A DNA stretch of 64,000 nt from Mycolicibacterium helvum (GTDB lineage Bacteria; Actinomycetota; Actinomycetes; Mycobacteriales; Mycobacteriaceae), in the NCBI RefSeq assembly GCF_010731895.1, contig NZ_AP022596.1, positions 4,402,001 to 4,466,000 of the forward strand. The letters are read 5' to 3'. Below the pieces are notes generated by a model that was given only the letters and a program-made list of their open reading frames with translations, ran no database searches and was not told where the DNA came from. The position numbers and the translations under genes are program-made. Positions within the stretch are counted from its first letter, which is position 1; each line of letters starts with the position of its first letter. Of the stretch, positions 24,357 to 33,830 are shown in pieces.

Positions 24357-24833
24357 ATGAATCCGGATGGCAGCCTGGCAGGCCCGGAACGGTTGGTGTA
24401 CTTCTCCAGTGTTTCGGAGAACACCCACCGCTTCGTGCAGAAGCTGGGCGTGCCGGCCATCCGGATTCCTCTGCACGAGCGCATCGAGGTGGACAGGCCC
24501 TATGTCCTGCTGCTGCCGACCTACGGCAGGGGCCGGGGAGACAGCCCGACGCTGGACGCCAAGGGATATGTGCCCAAGCAGGTCATCGCATTTTTGAATA
24601 ATTCGAACAATCGGTCCCTGATCCGCGCGGTGGTCGGGGCCGGCAACACCCAATTCGGTGCCGAGTACTGCTTTGCGGCCAGGCTGGTTTCGCACAAGTG
24701 CAACGTTCCGTTTCTGTACCGCTTCGAAATGATGGGAACCGCAGAGGACGTGGAAGCCGTTCGTGCGGAGCTGGCCAAATTCTGGGAGGACGAGGACACG
24801 TGGCACCTACAGTCGCAGCTGCAGAGCCTGTAA
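24357..24833 (+). CDS. nrdI: NrdI flavodoxin-like protein
   Basis: A 158-residue flavodoxin-like protein with [18 protein letters not shown] (FMN loop, about 13-30) and [11 protein letters not shown]. NrdI delivers superoxide to assemble the dimanganese-tyrosyl radical of NrdF. ATG 24357 sits eight bases after GAGGAG; GTG 24354 is possible. It overlaps the nrdE start by 34 bp. Confidence 0.96.
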   Translation: MNPDGSLAGPERLVYFSSVSENTHRFVQKLGVPAIRIPLHERIEVDRPYVLLLPTYGRGRGDSPTLDAKGYVPKQVIAFLNNSNNRSLIRAVVGAGNTQFGAEYCFAARLVSHKCNVPFLYRFEMMGTAEDVEAVRAELAKFWEDEDTWHLQSQLQSL

Positions 24834-26968
24834 CGGCTTCTGGGCACGCGTTGCCCGGCGAGACCGATTACCACGCGCTCAACGCGATGCTGAATCTGTA
24901 CGACGCGGACGGCAAGATCCAGTTCGACATGGATGTCTTGGCCGCCCGCCAGTACTTTCTGGAGCATGTGAACCAGAACACCGTCTTCTTCCACAATCAA
25001 GACGAGAAGCTCGACTATCTGATTCGCGAGAACTATTACGAGCGTGAGGTTCTCGATCAGTACTCGCGTAACTACGTCAAGACGCTGCTGGACCGGGCCT
25101 ACGCCAAGAAGTTCCGGTTCCCGACCTTCCTGGGCGCGTTCAAGTACTACACCTCGTACACGTTGAAGACCTTCGACGGGAAGCGCTACCTGGAGCGCTT
25201 CGAGGACCGTGTGGTGATGGTGGCCCTGACGCTGGCCGCCGGTGACACCACCCTGGCCGAGAAGCTGGTCGACGAGATCATCGACGGCCGTTTTCAGCCG
25301 GCCACCCCGACGTTCCTCAACTCGGGCAAGGCGCAGCGCGGCGAGCCGGTGAGCTGCTTCCTGCTGCGCATCGAAGACAACATGGAGTCGATCGGCCGCT
25401 CGATCAACTCCGCGCTGCAGCTGTCCAAGCGCGGCGGTGGAGTTGCGTTGCTGCTGACCAACATTCGTGAACACGGCGCACCGATCAAGAACATCGAGAA
25501 CCAGAGCTCGGGCGTGATCCCGATCATGAAGCTGCTGGAGGATTCGTTCTCCTACGCCAACCAGCTCGGTGCTCGCCAGGGTGCCGGTGCGGTCTACCTG
25601 CATGCCCATCACCCGGACATCTACCGCTTCCTGGACACCAAGCGGGAGAACGCCGACGAGAAGATCCGCATCAAGACCCTCTCGCTGGGTGTGGTGATTC
25701 CTGACATCACCTTTGAGCTGGCCAAGAAGAACGAGGACATGTACCTGTTCTCGCCTTACGACGTCGAGCGCGTGTATGGGGTTCCGTTCGCCGATATCTC
25801 GGTCACCGAGAAGTACCACGAGATGGTCAACGACGGCCGGATCCGCAAGACCAAGATCAAGGCCCGCGAGTTCTTCCAGACGCTGGCCGAGCTGCAGTTC
25901 GAGTCGGGCTACCCCTACATCATGTTCGAGGACACGGTGAACCGGGCCAACCCGATCGACGGCAAGATCACGCATTCCAACCTGTGCTCGGAGATCCTGC
26001 AGGTCTCGACGCCGTCGCTGTTCAACGAGGACCTGTCGTATGCCAAGGTAGGCAAGGACATTTCCTGCAACCTCGGCTCGCTGAACATCGCCAAGGCGAT
26101 GGACTCGCCGGACTTCGCGCAGACCATCGAGGTGGCCATCCGCGGGTTGACCGCGGTGAGCGATCAGACGCACATCTGGTCGGTGCCGTCGATCGAGCAG
26201 GGCAACAACGACTCGCACGCCATCGGGCTCGGGCAGATGAACCTGCACGGATACCTTGCGCGCGAACGGATTTTCTACGGATCCGAAGAAGGCATCGACT
26301 TCACCAATATGTACTTCTACACGGTGCTCTACCACGCGCTGCGGGCGTCGAACAAGATCGCGACCGAGCGTGGGTCATCGTTCAAGGGCTTCGAGAAGTC
26401 GAAGTACGCCAGCGGCGAGTTCTTCGACAAGTACACCGATCAGGTGTGGGAGCCGGCGACCGCGCGGGTCCGCGAACTGTTCGCCAACGCGGGCATTCGC
26501 ATTCCTACCCAAGAGGATTGGGTGCGTCTCAAGGAGTCGGTGCAGGCCAACGGCATCTACAACCAGAACCTGCAGGCCGTGCCGCCGACCGGGTCGATCT
26601 CCTACATCAACCACTCCACCAGCTCGATTCACCCGGTGGCGAGCAAGGTTGAGATCCGTAAGGAAGGCAAGATCGGCCGCGTCTATTACCCGGCGCCGTA
26701 TATGACCAACGACAACCTAGAGTACTACCAGGATGCGTACGAAATCGGCTACGAGAAGATCATCGACACCTACGCCGCGGCCACTCAGCATGTGGATCAG
26801 GGGCTGAGTCTGACGCTGTTCTTCAAGGACACCGCCGACACCCGCGAGGTCAACAAGGCGCAGATCTACGCCTGGCGCAAGGGAATCAAGACGCTGTACT
26901 ACATCCGGCTTCGTCAGATGGCTTTGGAGGGCACTGAGGTGGAGGGTTGCGTCAGCTGCATGTTGTAG
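24800..26968 (+). CDS. nrdE: Class Ib ribonucleotide reductase alpha subunit
   Basis: A 722-residue protein nearly identical in pattern to mycobacterial NrdE. Seen are [19 protein letters not shown] (active-site Cys), the loop with NLCSEI (Asn and Cys), NLGSLN and the C-terminal redox pair CVSCML. It reduces NDPs to dNDPs with NrdF2. The start is GTG 24800, within the end of nrdI, giving an N-terminus [11 protein letters not shown] like the M. tuberculosis protein; the open frame extends upstream but is not coding there. A strong terminator follows at 26986. Confidence 0.97.
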   Translation: MAPTVAAAEPVTASGHALPGETDYHALNAMLNLYDADGKIQFDMDVLAARQYFLEHVNQNTVFFHNQDEKLDYLIRENYYEREVLDQYSRNYVKTLLDRAYAKKFRFPTFLGAFKYYTSYTLKTFDGKRYLERFEDRVVMVALTLAAGDTTLAEKLVDEIIDGRFQPATPTFLNSGKAQRGEPVSCFLLRIEDNMESIGRSINSALQLSKRGGGVALLLTNIREHGAPIKNIENQSSGVIPIMKLLEDSFSYANQLGARQGAGAVYLHAHHPDIYRFLDTKRENADEKIRIKTLSLGVVIPDITFELAKKNEDMYLFSPYDVERVYGVPFADISVTEKYHEMVNDGRIRKTKIKAREFFQTLAELQFESGYPYIMFEDTVNRANPIDGKITHSNLCSEILQVSTPSLFNEDLSYAKVGKDISCNLGSLNIAKAMDSPDFAQTIEVAIRGLTAVSDQTHIWSVPSIEQGNNDSHAIGLGQMNLHGYLARERIFYGSEEGIDFTNMYFYTVLYHALRASNKIATERGSSFKGFEKSKYASGEFFDKYTDQVWEPATARVRELFANAGIRIPTQEDWVRLKESVQANGIYNQNLQAVPPTGSISYINHSTSSIHPVASKVEIRKEGKIGRVYYPAPYMTNDNLEYYQDAYEIGYEKIIDTYAAATQHVDQGLSLTLFFKDTADTREVNKAQIYAWRKGIKTLYYIRLRQMALEGTEVEGCVSCML

Positions 26969-26985
26969 GCGCTTAGCTAAGTCGT

Positions 26986-27020
26986 AGGCCAGGGGAGCCA
27001 TCCCCTGGCCTGCTTCTTTG
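26986..27020 (+). terminator. Rho-independent terminator after nrdE
   Basis: An 11-bp perfect stem AGGCCAGGGGA / TCCCCTGGCCT with a four-base loop (26986-27011), followed by GCTTCTTTG. It should end the nrdHIE message. Confidence 0.85.
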
Positions 27021-27303
27021 TTCGGGGGCTGTCTGCTGGACGACCGGGTATTTCGCCGGTTGGGGGATTGGCATGGCGCTGATCGTTGTCGGTTTTCGTC
27101 GCGCCTCGACCGCACTCGCTGGGATCCGTACCTGCTGGCTCCGCCCGGGGTCTGCGCCGACCTGATCGCGTGGTTGCCCTCCAGGGCCTCGCGGCCCTGG
27201 AGGGTTCCGACGCGCTCTCGGCCTCAATCAGGAGCTGAAGGCCGGGGTGCCGGTATTCCGGGCGCAGTCTCTCGACGTCACGCGACGGCAGTGATGGGAT
27301 CGG
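27021..27303. other. Intergenic stretch between nrdE terminator and GNAT gene
   Basis: No supported gene; a plus-strand frame from 27018 is rich in Arg/Trp/Pro and has no ribosome-binding site. It contains a perfect 12-bp hairpin (27177-27204) listed separately. This is the left border of accessory DNA inserted between nrdE and the nrdF2 neighbourhood. Confidence 0.5.
27177..27204. repeat. Perfect 12-bp inverted repeat with TCGC loop
   Basis: CCCTCCAGGGCC and GGCCCTGGAGGG flank TCGC. There is no T-tract on either side, so a terminator role is doubtful. It may be a relic of a mobile palindrome or a terminator of an older gene. Confidence 0.7.
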
Positions 27304-27783
27304 TCAGGACAGGTTCAACTCCTTCGCGGCCGGTTCGGCCTCGTAGGTGACCCAGTTCGTGCGTGTGGCGAGGGTGTTGTACAAGGCTTGGGCCGTGTGG
27401 TTGTCGTCCGCGGTCACCCACTGGACTACGGCCCGTCCCTCAGCGTGGGCCATCTCGGTGAGACGCTCGATCAGCGCGCGACCGATGCCCCGGCCGCGAA
27501 CCTGGGGATCGGTGAAGAGGTCGTCCAGGAAGATGCCGGTGGTGCCGGTGTATGGCGAGGAGAAACGTCGGTGATGCGCGAACCCCACGATCGCCCCGGC
27601 CGCTTCGGCGACAAGGGCTTTGCATTCGTGCCGGGGGTCCATGAACCACCCCCAGGCGCGGGAGACGACCTCTTCTGACTCGGCCAGCTTGTAGAACTCG
27701 CGGTACGCCCGAAAGAGGACGCGCCAGCGGGCCTCGTCTGCGGCGGCGAGCGGACGGATCGTCGGGGTGGTGTTCGTCGTCAT
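27304..27783 (-). CDS. GNAT-family N-acetyltransferase
   Basis: A 159-residue acetyltransferase. The acetyl-CoA loop is VRGRGIGRALIERL (about 95-108, R/QxxGxG/A) after FLDDLFTDPQ, and the fold ends with ALYNTLATRTNWVTYE. The start at ATG 27783 has CGGAG upstream; the frame extends a further 33 codons without support. It lies downstream of the BenE transporter (120 bp gap) on the same strand. The acceptor is unknown. Confidence 0.85.
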   Translation of the reverse strand: MTTNTTPTIRPLAAADEARWRVLFRAYREFYKLAESEEVVSRAWGWFMDPRHECKALVAEAAGAIVGFAHHRRFSSPYTGTTGIFLDDLFTDPQVRGRGIGRALIERLTEMAHAEGRAVVQWVTADDNHTAQALYNTLATRTNWVTYEAEPAAKELNLS

Positions 27784-27903
27784 AGGTTGCTCCGATTGGT
27801 TGGGATCTCGGTGGTGGATGGGAACTGCCAGGTCGCTGGGTGAGCGCTTCGCGCGCGGTACGGTCGTGCACTTGCGCAGCACGCGATGCGGTATTCGAGG
27901 GGG

Positions 27904-29115
27904 CTACGTGATCATGGGGGCCTCCTTCGACTCCCTCTCCCGGCGAGGGGCGAGGATCATGTGCACGGCACCGCCGGCGACGAGGCCCCAGAACGCGGCG
28001 CCGACGCTCAAGACCGCGACCCCCGACATGGTGACCGCGAGAGTCGTCAGGGCGGCCAGCCCCGCGCGACCGTCACCGCCCATCGCGCCCTTGAGGGCGG
28101 CGAGTGCTGATCCGAGCAGCGCGACGGCGGCGAGCACGGAGACCGTCTCGGTAGGGACCGTGCGGAACCCGGCCACGAGCACGCCTCCGAAGGACCCGAC
28201 GAGCAGGTAGGTGCAACCGCCCGCGAGACCTGCGATGTAACGCCTGCCCAGGTCCGGGTGGGACTCCGGGCCGAGCGCGATCGCAGCGGTGATCGCGCCC
28301 AGGTTGATCCCATGGCAGCCGAACGGCGCGAGGATCGCGGAGACCGTTGAGACGGAGCCGACAAGCAGGCGGTCGTTCGGTTCGTACCCCTGCGAGTGGA
28401 GCAGGGTGAGCCCGGGCGCGTTCTGGGAGGCCATCGTGACGATGAACAGTGGCAGCGCGATGCTCACGAGTGCGGCCGGAGTGAACGCCGGCATCGTAAC
28501 GACCGGACCGCCGAGCGTGAGCGACGGCGCGAACGCGTGGAACGACCCGGTCGCCCATGTCACCGCGAGCCCCACGATAAGGGCTGCGAGTACGGCGTAG
28601 CGGTCGACGAAACGCTTGCCAAGGAAGAACGCGATGACGATGCTCCCCGCGATGAGCGGTGCGCTTGCGAACGCGCCTGCGGCGGACACGACGAACGGCA
28701 GCAGGATCCCTGCGAGTAGAGCCTGTAGCACTGGGCTGGGCACTCTGGCGAGCAGCCACCCGAACCATCCCGTGTACCCGACCACCGCGGCGGCGACCGA
28801 GGCGACGAGGAATGCTCCCACGGCCTCAGCAAAGGAGAACCCGCCGAGCGAGGCGATCAGCAGCGCCGCTCCGGGCGTCGACCAGGCGACGATCACCGGG
28901 ATGCGGGTAAACAGACTCAACGCGATGCTGCACACGCCGTTTCCGATCGACAACGCCCAGACCCAGGACGCAGTCTGCGCCTCGTCCAGACCCGCTGCGC
29001 GGGTGGCTTCGAGCACGATCAGGAACGGGCCGGCGAAGTTGATGAGCGCTGACAGGAAGCCTGCGACGATGGCGGAGACCGACGCATCCCGCCACACCGA
29101 ACGGCGGCCGGTCAC
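27904..29115 (-). CDS. BenE-family (benzoate/H+ symporter-like) transporter
   Basis: A 403-residue protein with about twelve membrane segments. The opening (ASVSAIVAGFLSALINFAGP), WSTPGAALL, and FGCHGINLGAITAAIALG match the BenE/YdcO family. The assumed cargo is benzoate or a similar aromatic acid, although no benzoate-degradation gene is near. It is divergent from the MocR regulator at 29203 and probably controlled by it. Confidence 0.85.
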   Translation of the reverse strand: MTGRRSVWRDASVSAIVAGFLSALINFAGPFLIVLEATRAAGLDEAQTASWVWALSIGNGVCSIALSLFTRIPVIVAWSTPGAALLIASLGGFSFAEAVGAFLVASVAAAVVGYTGWFGWLLARVPSPVLQALLAGILLPFVVSAAGAFASAPLIAGSIVIAFFLGKRFVDRYAVLAALIVGLAVTWATGSFHAFAPSLTLGGPVVTMPAFTPAALVSIALPLFIVTMASQNAPGLTLLHSQGYEPNDRLLVGSVSTVSAILAPFGCHGINLGAITAAIALGPESHPDLGRRYIAGLAGGCTYLLVGSFGGVLVAGFRTVPTETVSVLAAVALLGSALAALKGAMGGDGRAGLAALTTLAVTMSGVAVLSVGAAFWGLVAGGAVHMILAPRRERESKEAPMIT

Positions 29116-29178
29116 GGCGTTGTGGGCGGGGGAGTAGGTTCCGCGTTCTCCGCGAAGAGTAACGCACTTGCTGAATCG

Positions 29179-29198
29179 GTAGTAACGTTATCTACTAT
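29179..29198 (+). promoter_or_regulatory. Near-palindrome and -10 box in the BenE/MocR gap
   Basis: GTAG-TAACGTTA-T-CTAC (29179-29195) is symmetrical except for one base and includes a perfect TAACGTTA core. TACTAT (29193-29198) fits a -10 box that would start transcription at or next to the MocR ATG (29203), making it leaderless. Likely MocR operator. Confidence 0.5.
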
Positions 29199-29202
29199 CG
29201 TC

Positions 29203-30591
29203 ATGTCCAACGATAACAGGTCGGCCGCCATTGCGATGCAGCTCCAACAATGGATCACGACGATGCGCCCCGGCGACAAGCTGCCAGGCGTGCGGGAACT
29301 CTCTGCGCAGTTCCACGCAAGCGCGGCGACCATCTCGGCGGCTCTCTCGGAACTGAGCGCAGCCGGGCTGGTCCGGGCAGAGCCCGGCCGGGGAACGTTT
29401 GTGGCGGCCCGCGAACGACTACTCGAGCCGGACTTCTCCTGGCAATCCCAGGCCCTCGGCCACGCCAGAGTGGACGCCGACCGGGCCGCACGCCTGGGCG
29501 CCTACGGCACACCGGAGCACATCCCGCTCTCCTGGGGGTACCTCGCCCCCGAACTACTACCGAACGAGGAACTGCACCGCCTCGGCTCGCGTGTGGCGAA
29601 GAGCGGTCGTGCATGGACGATGACACCGCCAGCGGGATCGCCGGAACTGCGGCGGATCCTCGCTTCCGAATACCGCGCCGACCCGAACGACGTGCTCGTC
29701 GTATCGGGCGGGCAGCAGGGCCTCCTGTTCGCGATGCGCACCCTTGCCGAGCCGGGGTCGGCGGTCATTACCGAGAGCCCGAGCTATCCCGGTGCGATCC
29801 TCGCCGCGCAGAGCGCGGGCCTCAACCTCTCGTCGGTACCCGCCGACGCCAACGGAATCCTGGTCGACCGTCTTGCCGAAGAGCTCGAACGCACGCGGGC
29901 GCGAGTGGTCTACCTTCAGCCCAGCTATGCGAACCCCACCGGCGCGGTCCTCAATGCAGAACGGCGGACGCAGGTTCTCGAACTCGCTGCTCGGCACGGG
30001 GCGTTCATCATCGAGGATGACTGGGCGCGGCACCTCGGTATCGACGGGCGGGCGCCTGCTCCGCTCTTCACCGAGGATCCGCACGGACATGTCGTATCCA
30101 TCCTCACACTGTCGAAACCGGCTTCGCCCGGACTCAGGCTCGGTGCGATCATCGCTCGCGGTCCGGCTGGTGCCAGGCTCCGGGCGTCCCGCACCGCTGA
30201 CGACCTCTGCGTCGCCCCGATCGTGCAGGAAATCGCACTGAGCTTGGTGACCTCGACCGTGTGGCCGCGGCACTTGAAACGACTCCGCGGCGAACTCGGC
30301 GAGCGACGTGACGCACTTGTCGCCGCGATCCAGGCCACCCTGCCCGGGGTGCGGATAGTCGGTACCCCACGTGGTGGGCTCCACCTCTGGGCGCGATTGG
30401 CACTGGGCACCGACACGCGAAGGGTGTGTGCCGACGCCTACCGGGCCGGGGTTCTCGTCGGCGACGGACGACACTTCTACGTGGATGAGCCGCCCGCGCC
30501 ATTCCTGCGCTTCTCCTATGGGGCCGCAAACGTTGCCCAGATTGCCGAAGGCGTCAGGCGACTCGCTGATCACATTCCGCTGGACGACTGA
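29203..30591 (+). CDS. MocR-type regulator (GntR HTH + aminotransferase domain)
   Basis: A 462-residue fusion: GntR winged helix (about 8-68; PGVRELSAQFHASAATISAAL) and a fold-type-I PLP domain (about 85-460). Aminotransferase marks are NPTG (244-247), EDDWARHLG (271-279) and the PLP Lys305 in LTLSKPASPGLRLG. Such proteins are PLP-dependent regulators and usually sense an amine or amino acid. The frame upstream of 29203 overlaps the promoter. It is divergent from the BenE gene. Confidence 0.9.
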   Translation: MSNDNRSAAIAMQLQQWITTMRPGDKLPGVRELSAQFHASAATISAALSELSAAGLVRAEPGRGTFVAARERLLEPDFSWQSQALGHARVDADRAARLGAYGTPEHIPLSWGYLAPELLPNEELHRLGSRVAKSGRAWTMTPPAGSPELRRILASEYRADPNDVLVVSGGQQGLLFAMRTLAEPGSAVITESPSYPGAILAAQSAGLNLSSVPADANGILVDRLAEELERTRARVVYLQPSYANPTGAVLNAERRTQVLELAARHGAFIIEDDWARHLGIDGRAPAPLFTEDPHGHVVSILTLSKPASPGLRLGAIIARGPAGARLRASRTADDLCVAPIVQEIALSLVTSTVWPRHLKRLRGELGERRDALVAAIQATLPGVRIVGTPRGGLHLWARLALGTDTRRVCADAYRAGVLVGDGRHFYVDEPPAPFLRFSYGAANVAQIAEGVRRLADHIPLDD

Positions 30592-30934
30592 CCGGGCGCC
30601 GACACCGAGCCGGTGCCGGCCGCTGAGTTCCCTGTCGGATTCAACCACGAAGTCCACGACCGCGGCGTCCATCGTGACGTCGCCACGCGCGAGGGGATCC
30701 CGGTTGAGCAGCTCGCCGTGTTCGACATCAGCGAGTTGACCGTCCGCTCCGATCACTTGGAATCGTAAGGCGTGCAACGGAAAGTGCAAATGCTGACCGA
30801 CTGGAGAGCGAGAGGTTGGGTGACAGCCCGGCGGTCTCGGGACAGCTGGAGAGGACACTGGCACAGATCATCAAGCCACTCGCGAGAGAGAGCTTTTGCA
30901 TCGCGATGACGTTGGCTTGCTGAGCAGTTCGCAA
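30592..30934. other. 343-bp region with a possible gene tail
   Basis: Between the MocR gene and the DUF5997 gene. A plus-strand frame 30613-30768 (51 codons, ending VFDISELTVRSDHLES) looks protein-like but has no ribosome-binding site and no family I know; it may be the tail of a deleted gene. The rest, 30769-30934, shows nothing assignable. Confidence 0.35.
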
Positions 30935-31306
30935 CTAGGTGCGGCGCAGCGCCTTCACCCGACGTTCCTCGGCCAGCACCGCTTGGTAGCTCTCGCGCTC
31001 GGCGATCAGCCAGTCCGGCTTCTCCTCGAGCAGGGCTTCGATCTGCTCGGTGGTAAGTGCATCCACCACACCGCCGCGCGTGAGGCCGGAGATCGACACA
31101 CCCAACTTGGCCGCCACGAGGTTCTTCGGGTGCGGCCCGCTCTTGCGGAGGTCCTTGAGCCACTGCGGCGGGTCGGCCTGCAGGGCGGCGAGCTCGTCGC
31201 GGGTGATCGCGTTCTCCTGGAACTCCGCAGGCGTCGCGGGCAGATACACGTCCAACTTCTTTGCCGCCGTGGCGGGTTTCATGGACTGCGCGTTAGGCCT
31301 GCTCAT
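30935..31306 (-). CDS. DUF5997 family protein
   Basis: A 123-residue actinobacterial protein (PATAAKKLDVYLPATPAEF and LVAAKLGVSISGLTRGGV are its recognisable blocks). Function unknown; the LGVSISGLTRGG part looks like a helix-turn-helix-like segment. It is divergent from an HTH-less LysR-type protein, a pairing I recall as frequent in actinobacteria. The two may form one regulator in two pieces; that is inference. Confidence 0.75.
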   Translation of the reverse strand: MSRPNAQSMKPATAAKKLDVYLPATPAEFQENAITRDELAALQADPPQWLKDLRKSGPHPKNLVAAKLGVSISGLTRGGVVDALTTEQIEALLEEKPDWLIAERESYQAVLAEERRVKALRRT

Positions 31307-31334
31307 GGCACCACCCTATCGGTAGCCTGATGCC

Positions 31335-32048
31335 GTGACCCAGCCCTCGCTCACCCTCGGGTACGTCCCCGGGGCGACGCCCGCGAAGTGGGCGCGGACC
31401 TGGGCGCAGCGCCACCCCGATGTTCCGCTGAGGTTGTGCGCCGTCGCCGCAGCCGACGCGGCCGCCGACCTGCGGGCCGGCGCCGTCGATGTGGCGTTGC
31501 TCCGGCTACCGACCGACACCTCGGGGTTGGCGGTCATCCCGCTCTACCAGGAGGTGACGGTCGCAGTGGTGCCCGCCGACCACCTCCTCAGCGCGGCCGT
31601 CGAGATCACCTCCGCCGATCTCGACGGTGAGCCGATCCTGCTGCCGCTCGACGACGTCGTCGCCTGGGCGGGCGCGCCCGGCACCACCATCGATCACCGA
31701 CCCGAAACCACCCAGGACGCAATAGAACTCGTCGCCGCAGGGTTGGGTGCGCTGATCGTTCCGCAGTCGCTGGCCCGGCTGTATCACCGCAAGGACCTCA
31801 CATATCGCCCGATCGCCGACGCGCCGACGTGCTCGGTGGCCCTCGCCTTCCCCGAAGGGCCCCCCTCGGCACTGGTCGAGCAGTTCACCGGGATCGTGCG
31901 GGGCCGCAAACCCAGCTCGTCGCGGGGCCCGGCCCAGCCGGCGCCGAAGCGCACCGCGCGCGAGAAGACTCTGGCCAAGCAGGCCGCCCGAGCCGCGGCG
32001 GGGAAGGTCGCCCGCACGCCCGGGCCGGTCAAGCGGCGGCAGCCGTAA
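31335..32048 (+). CDS. LysR-type substrate-binding domain protein lacking the HTH
   Basis: A 237-residue protein that starts straight in a LysR effector-binding fold: LTLGYVPGATPAKWARTW (6-23), RAGAVDVALLRLP (about 52-64), VAVVPADHLLS and LVAAGLGALIVPQSLARL. No DNA-binding domain precedes it. The last 45 residues are basic (Lys/Arg/Ala/Pro-rich) and may contact nucleic acid. GTG 31335 is the start, 28 bp from the divergent DUF5997 gene. It may bind a small ligand and work with DUF5997. Confidence 0.8.
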   Translation: MTQPSLTLGYVPGATPAKWARTWAQRHPDVPLRLCAVAAADAAADLRAGAVDVALLRLPTDTSGLAVIPLYQEVTVAVVPADHLLSAAVEITSADLDGEPILLPLDDVVAWAGAPGTTIDHRPETTQDAIELVAAGLGALIVPQSLARLYHRKDLTYRPIADAPTCSVALAFPEGPPSALVEQFTGIVRGRKPSSSRGPAQPAPKRTAREKTLAKQAARAAAGKVARTPGPVKRRQP

Positions 32049-32105
32049 CGGCTATGTGACGCTGTTTTACCTGGTCAACACACACGCTCCGAGATACTCG
32101 ACGTC

Positions 32106-32990
32106 ATGACGTTGACGCACGTTCCGGCCACCACATCCCCGGCCGACCTTGCCGACCACCTGCGCCGCGACGGCTACGTCATCGTCGACGACCTGGTTCC
32201 GAACTCGTTGATGGACACCATCACCGACGAACTGGCGCCGTACCTCGACGCGACGCCTATGGGCTACAACGCGATGATCGGTCGCAAGACCCGGCGCACC
32301 GGCGCGCTCGTCGCCCGTTCGCCGGCCTGCCGCACGCTGATTCAGGATCCGACCATCCTCGGGGTGTGCAACGACTTTCTGGGCCACGCCAGTGCGTTCC
32401 AGCTGATGCTGACCCAGGTCATCTCGATCGAACCGGGCGAATCCGACCAGGCACTGCATCGCGACCAGAACGCCTTCGACTTCTACCCTTTTCCCGACGA
32501 CTACCACGTGCAGTGCAACACGCTGTGGGCGATGACCGACTACACCGCGCAGATGGGCGCCACCCGGGTCGTGCCGGGAAGCCAGGTCGGCGACAAGAAG
32601 CCGACCGACTACGCCGAGGACGAATGCCTGCAGGCCGAAATGTCGCGCGGTTCGGTGCTGCTCTACTCCGGCAAGATCGTGCACAGCGGTGCGGCCAACC
32701 GCAGCGACAAGATCCGGCGTGCGATCAACGTCAACTACTGCGTCGGCTGGGTCCGCCAGGAGGAGAACCAATTCCTCTCAGTACCACCCGAAGTCGCGCG
32801 CACACTCGATGACGATCTACTGAAGCTGATCGGTTATCAAGAAGGCGCGTGGGCCATGGGGTACTTCCGCGACTTCGAGGATCCGCTGCGGGCGATCCGC
32901 GGTGACGCGGTCGGCTACGGCTTCGACGAGACCAAACTCAACGGCAACGCGGGCAATGCGTTCGCCGACCAACTCACCCATAGCGAATAA
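32106..32990 (+). CDS. Phytanoyl-CoA dioxygenase (PhyH) family protein
   Basis: A 294-residue Fe(II)/2-oxoglutarate dioxygenase of the PhyH family. The metal triad is in LHRDQNAF (HxD) and IVHSGAANRS (distal His, with the 2-oxoglutarate-binding Arg after it); RVVPGSQVG is the typical turn. Substrates in this family range from fatty acyl-CoAs to small natural products; none can be named. It is 26 bp before a LigB-type dioxygenase and may share its message. Confidence 0.85.
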   Translation: MTLTHVPATTSPADLADHLRRDGYVIVDDLVPNSLMDTITDELAPYLDATPMGYNAMIGRKTRRTGALVARSPACRTLIQDPTILGVCNDFLGHASAFQLMLTQVISIEPGESDQALHRDQNAFDFYPFPDDYHVQCNTLWAMTDYTAQMGATRVVPGSQVGDKKPTDYAEDECLQAEMSRGSVLLYSGKIVHSGAANRSDKIRRAINVNYCVGWVRQEENQFLSVPPEVARTLDDDLLKLIGYQEGAWAMGYFRDFEDPLRAIRGDAVGYGFDETKLNGNAGNAFADQLTHSE

Positions 32991-33016
32991 CCAGCCACTC
33001 GCGGTTAACTAGATCC

Positions 33017-33829
33017 ATGACCGCACTGATGCCGGCAGCCTTCATCGGGCACGGCAGCCCAATGAACGCCCTGGAGCACAACCACTACACCGCGGCGTGG
33101 CGTGCGTTCGGCCGGTCAGTGCTTGAATCGTTCGGAAGGCCACGGGCGATCCTCGTGGTCAGCGCGCACTGGTACATCAACGCCACCGTCGTCACCGCGA
33201 TGGCCGTGCCGCGAACCATCCACGACTTCTACGGATTTCCCACCGAACTCTTCGAGGTGCAGTACCCCGCGCCGGGGCTGCCCGAGCTGGCCGACGAGAT
33301 CGCCGACGTGGTCGAGCCGACCTGGGTGGGTGCGGACCTCGACAGCTGGGGCATCGATCACGGCACCTGGTCGGTGTTGGTGCACGCGTTTCCGGACGCA
33401 TCGGAGCCGGTGGTGCAGTTGGCCATCAACGCCGAGAAGCCGTTGGACTACCACCTGGAACTGGGCGCCAAGCTGGCCACCTTGCGCGAGCGCGGCGTGC
33501 TGATCCTAGGCAGCGGCAACATCGTTCACAATCTGGGCGGTATGGATCCGGCGTTGGGGGACAGGGGATTCGACTGGGCCCGCCGCTTCGATGATGAGGC
33601 CCGAGCGCGGCTTCTCACGGACCCCGCCGATGCCGTCGGGCTGCGTGAGCACGCTGACTACTCGGCCGCGGTACCCACCCCGGATCACTTCCTGCCGATG
33701 CTGTACTTCGCGGGACTGGCCGCCGCCGACGGCAGCGGGGTCGATGTGCTCACCGACGGCTATGCCTACGGCTCACTGTCGATGACGTCCTACACGCTGG
33801 GCCTCGGCCGGACCAACGCCCGGCATTGA
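33017..33829 (+). CDS. LigB/YgiD-type extradiol ring-cleavage dioxygenase
   Basis: A 270-residue protein of the 4,5-DOPA-dioxygenase extradiol family. Metal and catalytic His lie in FIGHGSPMNALEHN (9-22), VVSAHWYIN (about 48-56) and ILGSGNIVHNLG (about 170-181). It opens a catechol ring beside the hydroxyls. It follows the PhyH gene on the same strand. Confidence 0.88.
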   Translation: MTALMPAAFIGHGSPMNALEHNHYTAAWRAFGRSVLESFGRPRAILVVSAHWYINATVVTAMAVPRTIHDFYGFPTELFEVQYPAPGLPELADEIADVVEPTWVGADLDSWGIDHGTWSVLVHAFPDASEPVVQLAINAEKPLDYHLELGAKLATLRERGVLILGSGNIVHNLGGMDPALGDRGFDWARRFDDEARARLLTDPADAVGLREHADYSAAVPTPDHFLPMLYFAGLAAADGSGVDVLTDGYAYGSLSMTSYTLGLGRTNARH

Positions 33830-33830
33830 T

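Noticed and set aside
24521..26335. 604-codon minus-strand frame opposite nrdI/nrdE
   Set aside because: Composition typical of antisense shadow; nrdE is certain.
30753..31163. 136-codon minus-strand frame overlapping DUF5997
   Set aside because: Shadow of DUF5997 in another frame, rich in Arg/Gly/Pro.
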